Notes under the pieces: generated by a model
Seen by the model: the letters and a program-made list of their open reading frames with translations, nothing else
Database searches by the model: none
Told to the model about the DNA's origin: nothing
In this document: positions 57,992 to 64,000 of the stretch, in pieces
How the letters are laid out: each line of letters begins with the position of its first letter
Position numbering within the stretch: position 1 is the first letter of the stretch
Made by a program: the position numbers and the translations under genes
Assembly (NCBI RefSeq): GCF_009372235.1
Contig: NZ_ML762921.1
Coordinates: forward strand, 186,001 to 250,000
Length of the DNA stretch: 64,000 bases
Origin: Dickeya oryzae
GTDB lineage: Bacteria > Pseudomonadota > Gammaproteobacteria > Enterobacterales > Enterobacteriaceae
Direction of reading: 5' to 3'

Positions 57992-59197
57992 ATGGCAGTA
58001 CAAAAACTCTACTACTGGCAGGCACTACGTCAGGATGGCGAACCTTGCGCCGGTGAACGTATCGGTTTTGAACGGGGTGAAATTTATCAGTACCTGCTGG
58101 AGCTCGGCTATCAACCTTTACGACTGAAAACCGGTGCGTATCTGACACCACGTTACTGGCAAGGCCCACAGCTATCCATCATCGTCCGACAACTGTCGAC
58201 CTTGTTGCAGGCAGGACTACCCTTGCTGGATGCATTGGAGCTACTAGGACGTCAGCACGAAAAAGCAGGCTGGCGCTGTCTGTTACAGGACATACGCCTG
58301 CAGGTCAGCCAGGGACGACCACTGTCAGAGGTACTCTCAGAGTATCCAACCATCTTCCCGGTTATGTGCAGTTCGCTGGTTGCGGTGGGTGAGCTGACAG
58401 GAAAACTGGACGAATGCTGTGCCCGGCTGGCGGATTATCAGGAAACGCAACGTCAGTTGACGGGAAAAGTGATGAGGGCCTTACGCTACCCCTTGTTTGT
58501 GGTGGCGGTAGGAGTCATGGTCACACTACTGATGCTCACGCTGGTATTACCGGAATTCGCAGAGCTGTACGCCTCTTTTGGCGCTCCGCTTCCCTGGCTG
58601 ACACGCATGATGCTGGCGTTATCGGATGGGGTCCGCCGTCACGGCATGTTCTTCTTTCTTCTGTCTGCTGGAATATGGCTGGGTTATCGGCGGTTACGCA
58701 GACAAAACGCACAGTGGCAACAACGAGAACAACGACTATTGCTGAAACTACCGCTGCTATCCACACTGATACAAAGTCATTGCCTGGGACAAATTTTTCA
58801 CACTCTGGCCATGACGCAACAGGCGGGATTAACTCTCTTATCAGGCCTCAATGCGGCTGCCACGTTGAACAACCCGGTGTACCGACAATCACTTGCAGAG
58901 ATACAGCGCCAGCTTGAGCAGGGCATTCCGCTCGGGCAAGCCATTCATGGCTATCCCTTGCTCTACCCTGCCCCCTGCCACCAGTTGATTAGCGTCGGCG
59001 AGGAAACCGGAGCGCTGGATCAGTTATTTGCCCGACTGGCAGGTTGGTATGAGAATCACACCCGACAATTCGCGGACACGCTAACACAGACACTGGAACC
59101 GCTGCTGCTGGTCATCGTTGGTGGTCTGGTGGGAACACTGGTCATCGCCATGTATCTGCCGATTTTCCAGTTGGGGAATGTACTGGCAGGTGCCTGA
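57992..59197 (+). CDS. hofC: Type IV pilus inner-membrane platform protein HofC (PilC/GspF family)
   Basis: The 401-residue protein has the duplicated T2SS-F domain (about 65-190 and 265-390) and three main membrane helices (about 165-190, 215-235, 370-395). Motifs such as LSTLLQAGLPLLDALELL and SVGEETGALDQLF mark the two repeats. It anchors the HofB ATPase for PpdD assembly. It starts nine bases after hofB and ends convergent with guaC. Confidence 0.95.
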   Translation: MAVQKLYYWQALRQDGEPCAGERIGFERGEIYQYLLELGYQPLRLKTGAYLTPRYWQGPQLSIIVRQLSTLLQAGLPLLDALELLGRQHEKAGWRCLLQDIRLQVSQGRPLSEVLSEYPTIFPVMCSSLVAVGELTGKLDECCARLADYQETQRQLTGKVMRALRYPLFVVAVGVMVTLLMLTLVLPEFAELYASFGAPLPWLTRMMLALSDGVRRHGMFFFLLSAGIWLGYRRLRRQNAQWQQREQRLLLKLPLLSTLIQSHCLGQIFHTLAMTQQAGLTLLSGLNAAATLNNPVYRQSLAEIQRQLEQGIPLGQAIHGYPLLYPAPCHQLISVGEETGALDQLFARLAGWYENHTRQFADTLTQTLEPLLLVIVGGLVGTLVIAMYLPIFQLGNVLAGA

Positions 59198-59222
59198 CCC
59201 CGCCAGCACATAACAACGGGGC

Positions 59223-60263
59223 TTAGCCGTTAAACACCGGGTTTTCCTGCTCGGCAACGCGAATGAAGGTGGTACGCTTGGTCAGTTCTTTCAGGCGTGC
59301 CGCCCCCACATAGGTGCAGGCAGAGCGCAGCCCACCAAGAACATCCCGTACGGTATGCTCGACCGGGCCACGCAGCGGCAGACTTACGGTCTTACCTTCC
59401 GCCGCGCGGTATTCAGCAACGCCACCGACATGCCGCTCCATTGCAGAGGCGGAGCTCATGCCGTAAAACAGCATCATCTTACGACCATCTTCCTCAACGA
59501 TATCGCCGCCACACTCGTCATGCGCGGCCAGCAGACCCCCTAACATCACGAAATCAGCACCGCCACCAAAGGCTTTCGCCACATCACCCGGTACAGTACA
59601 ACCACCGTCACTGACAATCTGTCCACCCAGCCCATGGGCGGCATCAGCACATTCGATAACCGCTGACAATTGCGGGTAGCCGACGCCGGTTTTAACCCGC
59701 GTCGTACAAACAGAACCGGGGCCAATCCCCACCTTGACGATGTCCGCCCCTGATAACAGCAGTTCTTCCACCATCTCACCAGTTACCACGTTACCGGCAC
59801 AGATGACCTTATCAGGGAAAACGTCGCGTGCTTTCTGCACAAAATTGACGAAATGTTCCGAATATCCGTTAGCAACATCAATGCAGATAAATTTCAAATC
59901 TGGGGATAACGCCAGAATCTGTGTCATCTTCTCAAAATCACTGTCCGATGTGCCACTCGACACCATGACATGGCGTAAGACCGCAGCCGGCGTACTCTGG
60001 ATAAACTGTTGCCATTCAGCCACGGAATAGTGCTTATGCACCGCAGTCAGCAACTCAAATGACGCCAGGACACGCGCCATCTGAAACGTCCCCACTGTAT
60101 CCATATTGGCTGCAATGACGGGGACACCCGACCAGCCGCAACCTGCATGCAAAAAGCTGAATTCACGTGTCAGTTCAACGTCCGCACGGCTTTTCAACGT
60201 GGAGCGTTTAGGACGAATAAGCACATCTTTGAAACCCAGTTTAATATCTTCTTCAATACGCAT
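59223..60263 (-). CDS. guaC: GMP reductase
   Basis: This 346-residue IMPDH-family enzyme reduces GMP to IMP with NADPH, in purine salvage. It has the substrate-binding loop [20 protein letters not shown] with the catalytic Cys, and [15 protein letters not shown]. The start is [11 protein letters not shown] at 60263, matching E. coli, with AGGT upstream; the frame extending to 60380 is leader. It is divergent from coaE. Confidence 0.97.
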   Translation of the reverse strand: MRIEEDIKLGFKDVLIRPKRSTLKSRADVELTREFSFLHAGCGWSGVPVIAANMDTVGTFQMARVLASFELLTAVHKHYSVAEWQQFIQSTPAAVLRHVMVSSGTSDSDFEKMTQILALSPDLKFICIDVANGYSEHFVNFVQKARDVFPDKVICAGNVVTGEMVEELLLSGADIVKVGIGPGSVCTTRVKTGVGYPQLSAVIECADAAHGLGGQIVSDGGCTVPGDVAKAFGGGADFVMLGGLLAAHDECGGDIVEEDGRKMMLFYGMSSASAMERHVGGVAEYRAAEGKTVSLPLRGPVEHTVRDVLGGLRSACTYVGAARLKELTKRTTFIRVAEQENPVFNG

Positions 60264-60429
60264 GATGTACGACCTGATGAAGTGAGGAGAATGATTCAGG
60301 GAAGAAGAGGCGATAATGCGCCAATTCATTGTGATCATACGCTCGAATAATCCTGCGACAAGACTGCGATTTTTTCTCAATTTGGGCTAAAATCCGATAA
60401 ATTTACCTGGCCATTTCTAGTTGATTATC

Positions 60430-61056
60430 ATGGCATATATCGTCGCGCTCACAGGCGGCATAGGAAGCGGGAAAAGCACAGTTGCTCAGGGGTTTACAGC
60501 GCTGGGAGCCACTATCGTTGATGCGGATGTCATAGCCCGTGAGGTCGTGTCCCCCGGGAAACCCGCTCTGGCAACTATTGTGGAATACTTTGGCCCGGAA
60601 ATATTACAACCAGACGGTGCATTAAACCGAAGTGCCCTGCGTGAGCGCATTTTTTCTAACCCGGAAGATAAGCGCTGGCTCAATGCCTTGCTGCATCCGC
60701 TGATTCAGAAAGAAACCCGACGCCAGCTCGCTGCCGCTACCACCCCTTATGCGTTATGGGTGGTGCCGTTGCTGGTGGAGAATCAACTACAAGGGAAAGC
60801 ACACCGTATTTTGGTGGTGGATGTCCCCTTGGAAACACAATTACAACGAACCATGAGCAGGGATGGTGTTTCCCGCGCTCAGGCGGAAAATATTTTGGCA
60901 TCGCAAGCTAGCCGCGAACAACGACTGGCCTGCGCTGATGATATTATCGATAACAACAGCAATCCGAGCTTACTGGCTCCGCGGATTGCCGCTCTACATC
61001 AGCATTATCTTGAGCTGGCCGCATCCGCAACCGACAGGACGACCCATAATGAGTGA
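60430..61056 (+). CDS. coaE: Dephospho-CoA kinase
   Basis: The 208-residue P-loop kinase does the last step of coenzyme A synthesis. It has Walker [13 protein letters not shown] near residue 6, [10 protein letters not shown] and the lid region [13 protein letters not shown]. The start is ATG 60430 ([10 protein letters not shown]); a TTG nine bases upstream is less likely. Its end overlaps the start of zapD by eight bases, so the two are translationally coupled as in E. coli. Confidence 0.97.
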   Translation: MAYIVALTGGIGSGKSTVAQGFTALGATIVDADVIAREVVSPGKPALATIVEYFGPEILQPDGALNRSALRERIFSNPEDKRWLNALLHPLIQKETRRQLAAATTPYALWVVPLLVENQLQGKAHRILVVDVPLETQLQRTMSRDGVSRAQAENILASQASREQRLACADDIIDNNSNPSLLAPRIAALHQHYLELAASATDRTTHNE

Positions 61057-61798
61057 CGTTTCCTCAACAGTTCTTTTTGAATATCCGCTGAATGAAAAAA
61101 TGCGTACCTGGTTACGCCTGGAATTTTTACTGCAACAGATGTTCGACAACCACGACCTGAAAGACATCGGCGTTGCCCTGACGTTTTTCCGTGCCGTCTC
61201 CGAATTATTGGATATTCTCGAACGGGGAGATGCCCGCCCAGACCTGCTAAAAGAACTGGAACGCCAGCAACAGAAACTGGCGCAATGGGGTGAACTACCA
61301 GAAGCGGATATTTTGCGTATTAACACGTTACGTCAAAAATTACGCAACCTGTCCAGCGAACTGATTGCTGCGCCGCGCATGGGACAAGGGCTGCGTGAAG
61401 ACAAATTAATCGCTATGGTACGCCAACGTCTGAGCCTGCCGGGTGGATGTTGCAGCTTTGACCTGCCGACTTTGCATATCTGGCTGCATCAGTTGCCTGA
61501 GCAAAAACAACGACACATCAACATTTGGCTGGAGAGCGTATTGCCGCTTAAACGTTCACTCGACAGCATACTGGAGTTGATTCGTCATGCGGGAGCCTTC
61601 AAAGAGCAAACCAGCCTTAACGGCTTTTATCAGGATAACGCAACCGATGCTGATCTGCTGCGCCTGCGGATTGATCTCACTCATCAGCTTTATCCGCAAA
61701 TATCGGGGCATAAAACCCGCTATGCCATTCGCTTTCTGCCATTAGACAGCGACGGGCAGACCCCTGCACGGTTGGAATTCGAGTTGGCATGTTGCTAG
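61049..61798 (+). CDS. zapD: Cell division protein ZapD
   Basis: This 249-residue cytosolic protein bundles FtsZ filaments at the division ring. Family segments include [20 protein letters not shown] at the start and [17 protein letters not shown] in the middle. I start it at ATG 61049, inside the coaE end, with AGGA upstream; longer frames are coaE shadow. It is followed after 48 bases by yacG. Confidence 0.97.
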   Translation: MSDVSSTVLFEYPLNEKMRTWLRLEFLLQQMFDNHDLKDIGVALTFFRAVSELLDILERGDARPDLLKELERQQQKLAQWGELPEADILRINTLRQKLRNLSSELIAAPRMGQGLREDKLIAMVRQRLSLPGGCCSFDLPTLHIWLHQLPEQKQRHINIWLESVLPLKRSLDSILELIRHAGAFKEQTSLNGFYQDNATDADLLRLRIDLTHQLYPQISGHKTRYAIRFLPLDSDGQTPARLEFELACC

Positions 61799-61846
61799 AT
61801 AGAGTGGACTTGCTGGCGACAGCAAGTTTCTGGAGAAGAATGAAAC

Positions 61847-62044
61847 GTGGATAACGAAATGACCGTTGTAAAATGCCCCATCTGCACCAAACCGGTAGAG
61901 TGGAGCGAGAATAGCCCTTATCGACCCTTCTGTAGCAAGCGCTGTCAGTTGATTGATTTAGGCGAATGGGCAGACGAAGAAAAACGGATACCCAGCGCGG
62001 AAGATGTTTCAGACAGCGACGTTTGGGGCGAAACCCAGCACTGA
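61847..62044 (+). CDS. yacG: DNA gyrase inhibitor YacG
   Basis: The 65-residue protein has a four-cysteine zinc finger (KCPIC, PFCSKRC) and the conserved [16 protein letters not shown] tail. E. coli YacG binds GyrB and inhibits gyrase. The start is a GTG at 61847 that best matches the E. coli length; ATG 61859 is an alternative. It forms an operon with coaE and zapD. Confidence 0.94.
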   Translation: MDNEMTVVKCPICTKPVEWSENSPYRPFCSKRCQLIDLGEWADEEKRIPSAEDVSDSDVWGETQH

Positions 62045-62104
62045 CCCCTTCCCCCCCAACGATAGCGACATGCTATTTATCCATCGCCCTTTTATCGCCC
62101 TTCA

Positions 62105-62130
62105 CGATTCATGCCTGCGGGCATGAATCG
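62105..62130. terminator. Hairpin between convergent yacG and mutT
   Basis: CGATTCATGCC and GGCATGAATCG form a perfect 11-bp stem with a TGCG loop. No T-tract on either side, so function as a bidirectional terminator is only likely. Confidence 0.5.
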
Positions 62131-62176
62131 CTGCAAAGAATGCAGCCACGACCCAGACAACATGCCTGGCTCACGT

Positions 62177-62578
62177 TTATACGCGACCGGCTTTCAGTTG
62201 TTGAATCATCTCAGCATTGGCCGGTGGAAACTCGTGCTCGTCCAGTTCTTCAGCCGTTAACCAACGCGACGGCTGGCCTTCGCGGCCATACGGCTCGCCA
62301 CGCCACTGCTCAACTAAAAAGAAATGCAACGTAATCAGACGTTCTCCGGCAGAAAACGTTTTGCTGCCCAGCGGGCTTGGATTGATCACCTCAATCCCGG
62401 CTTCTTCATGCAGCTCACGCGCCAGCGCCTGCTCTGGCGTCTCACCCACTTCCACCTTGCCACCGGGGAATTCCCATTTTCCAGCCATGTGTACACCTGC
62501 TGGACGGCAGGCGATGAAGAACTTACGCTGCGGATTGCGGATAATCCCCACCGCCACAGATAAAGTTTTTTGCGTCAT
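62177..62578 (-). CDS. mutT: 8-oxo-dGTP diphosphatase MutT
   Basis: The 133-residue Nudix hydrolase removes 8-oxo-dGTP from the nucleotide pool and so prevents A-to-C transversions. The Nudix box is GGKVEVGETPEQALARELHE followed by EAGI, complete (GX5EX7REUXEEXGU). The start is MTQKT at 62578; the longer frame runs through the secA terminator. It follows secA as in E. coli. Confidence 0.97.
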   Translation of the reverse strand: MTQKTLSVAVGIIRNPQRKFFIACRPAGVHMAGKWEFPGGKVEVGETPEQALARELHEEAGIEVINPSPLGSKTFSAGERLITLHFFLVEQWRGEPYGREGQPSRWLTAEELDEHEFPPANAEMIQQLKAGRV

Positions 62579-62594
62579 TCTCTTTTCAACCAGT

Positions 62595-62619
62595 AAAAAG
62601 GCGGTCAACGACCGCCTTT
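62595..62619 (-). terminator. Terminator between secA and mutT
   Basis: On the minus strand GGCGGTC, GTT and GACCGCC are followed by five T. It lies 26 bases after the secA stop and 17 before the mutT start, so mutT may need its own promoter or read-through. Confidence 0.85.
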
Positions 62620-62644
62620 GGGAGATGTCACTACGTTATCCGCC

Positions 62645-64000
62645 TTACTTTTGAAGGCGGCCGTGGCACTGCTTGTACTTTTTGCCCGAACCACACGGGC
62701 AAGGATCGTTACGACCGATTTTACGATCAGCATACGGCGAACTGCCAGCCGCTTCATCCTGATGGCTCAACTGTTGTTGACGAGCCAGACGCTCGGCTTC
62801 TTCACGACGCTGCTGCTCCATCGCTTCAACCTCTTCCGGCATACGCACCTGCACCTTACTCAGAGTACTGATGACTTCATATTTGAGGCCTTCCAGCATC
62901 GCGGCAAACATCGCAAACGACTCACGCTTGTATTCCTGTTTCGGATCTTTTTGCGCATAACCGCGTAAATGGATCCCCTGGCGCAGGTAGTCCATCGCAG
63001 CCAGATGCTCTTTCCACAACGAGTCCAGCGTTTGCAGCATCACACCTTTCTCGAAGTTGCGCATGACATCACTGCCGACGACTTCTTCCTTGCGACGATA
63101 CACGTCTACAGCCTGCTCATAGATACGCTCACGCAGCGTTTCCTCATGCAGTTCCGGCTCTTTGTCCAGCCATTCTGCGATCGGCAATTCAAGATCAAAG
63201 TCACTCTTCAGGCGCTGTTCCAGCCCCGGAATATCCCACATTTCTTCCAGAGACTGGGGCGGGATGTGCGCATCAAGGGTAGCCTTGAACACGTCTTCAC
63301 GAATGCTATTGATGGTTTCGCTGATGTCAGAGGCATTCAGCAGTTCATTACGCTGGGTGTAGATAGCACGACGTTGATCGTTAGCCACATCATCGTATTC
63401 CAGCAGTTGCTTACGAATATCGAAGTTGCGGTTTTCTACCTTGCGCTGCGCATTGGCGATAGCCTTGGTAACCCAAGGGTGTTCAATCGCTTCGCCTTCT
63501 TTCATACCCAGTTTACGCATCATGTTGGAAACACGATCCGACGCGAAAATACGCATCAGCGCATCTTCCATCGACAGGTAGAAACGGGAAGAACCTGGGT
63601 CCCCCTGACGACCGGAACGACCACGCAACTGGTTATCGATACGGCGAGACTCATGGCGCTCGGTACCAATAATGTGCAAACCACCCGCCGCCAGGACGTC
63701 GTCATGACGTTTTTGCCATTCTGCCTTGATAGCGGCAATTTGCGCGTCATCCGCACTTTCCAGTTCTGCCACTTCAGCCTGCCAGCTACCGCCCAATACG
63801 ATATCCGTACCACGACCGGCCATGTTGGTCGCAATAGTCACTGCGCCTGAACGACCGGCCTGAGCCACGATATCCGCTTCCATCGCATGGAATTTGGCGT
63901 TCAGCACGTTGTGCTTGATACCCGCTTTGGTCAACGCATGCGACACCACTTCGGATTTTTCAATGGAAATGGTCCCCACCAACACCGGTTGCCCTTTAGT
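62645..64000 (-). CDS. secA: Protein translocase ATPase SecA, C-terminal half (partial)
   Basis: This is the last 451 residues of SecA, cut by the right edge. The visible part covers the second nucleotide-binding fold ([40 protein letters not shown]), the helical scaffold and wing domains ([20 protein letters not shown]) and the C-terminal zinc site [14 protein letters not shown] that binds SecB. SecA drives preprotein export through SecYEG. The N-terminal half lies outside the window. Confidence 0.98.
   Translation of the reverse strand, partial: TKGQPVLVGTISIEKSEVVSHALTKAGIKHNVLNAKFHAMEADIVAQAGRSGAVTIATNMAGRGTDIVLGGSWQAEVAELESADDAQIAAIKAEWQKRHDDVLAAGGLHIIGTERHESRRIDNQLRGRSGRQGDPGSSRFYLSMEDALMRIFASDRVSNMMRKLGMKEGEAIEHPWVTKAIANAQRKVENRNFDIRKQLLEYDDVANDQRRAIYTQRNELLNASDISETINSIREDVFKATLDAHIPPQSLEEMWDIPGLEQRLKSDFDLELPIAEWLDKEPELHEETLRERIYEQAVDVYRRKEEVVGSDVMRNFEKGVMLQTLDSLWKEHLAAMDYLRQGIHLRGYAQKDPKQEYKRESFAMFAAMLEGLKYEVISTLSKVQVRMPEEVEAMEQQRREEAERLARQQQLSHQDEAAGSSPYADRKIGRNDPCPCGSGKKYKQCHGRLQK

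Overview
The window looks like the chromosome of a plant-associated soft-rot enterobacterium (Pectobacteriaceae), most likely Dickeya or a close relative. Three things point there. The right half follows the Escherichia coli gene order secA-mutT-yacG-zapD-coaE-guaC-hofC-hofB-ppdD-nadC-ampD-ampE-aroP-pdhR-aceE-aceF-lpd-acnB-yacL, with close protein matches recalled from E. coli. The left half holds plant-sugar catabolic clusters of the kind these bacteria carry. Base composition looks GC-rich (mid-fifties by eye, not computed). No rRNA, tRNA, CRISPR array, insertion sequence or prophage integrase was seen. All family calls rest on reading the translated sequence, not on database searches.

Region 1 (1-9870, + strand) is the end of a contractile-injection-system-like locus. 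It holds the tail of an unknown gene, a fibre-like protein, an Afp12-type baseplate protein, a 1292-residue tape-measure-family protein, and a signal-peptide-bearing protein with a degenerate GH18 domain and three C-terminal membrane helices. The genes overlap or nearly touch. Sheath, tube and AAA+ genes, if any, lie outside the window.

Region 2 (9924-21074) is a divergent sugar-acid oligosaccharide system. The minus strand encodes an 826-residue orphan protein with polysaccharide-lyase-like architecture, a GH105/GH88 unsaturated glycuronyl hydrolase, an ABC ATPase, two permeases and a LacI-type regulator. The plus strand encodes the solute-binding protein, a half-length kinase paralogue and a full-length BadF/GlcNAc-kinase-like kinase. 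The shared control region has two identical 14-bp palindromes and a CRP-like site between them.

Region 3 (21473-24087) is a zinc-type ABC importer behind a strong Zur-like palindrome, with an overlooked 34-residue membrane peptide as first gene. A LOG-family gene follows (24344-24910).

Region 4 (25016-34313) is a two-armed catabolic cluster. The minus strand has a four-carbon acid-sugar kinase (DUF1537), PdxA2 and a DeoR regulator. The plus strand has an iron alcohol dehydrogenase, a DapA/NanA-type lyase, a sodium/solute symporter, a cytosolic sialidase-fold protein, a YhcH/NanQ anomerase and a short-chain dehydrogenase. The enzyme set fits a route for 3-deoxy-D-lyxo-heptulosaric acid (Dha, a sugar of rhamnogalacturonan II) through D-threonate to dihydroxyacetone phosphate. 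This is the main novelty candidate. A chemoreceptor gene lies next to it, convergently.

Region 5 (36561-64000) is conserved housekeeping: yacL, acnB, the pyruvate dehydrogenase operon with its PdhR operator, aroP, ampDE, nadC, the ppdD-hofBC pilin genes, guaC, coaE, zapD, yacG, mutT and the C-terminal half of secA. Relative to E. coli, a PrpD-family gene and an alpha/beta hydrolase sit between acnB and lpd, and tsx (with a PurR-like box) sits between nadC and ampD.
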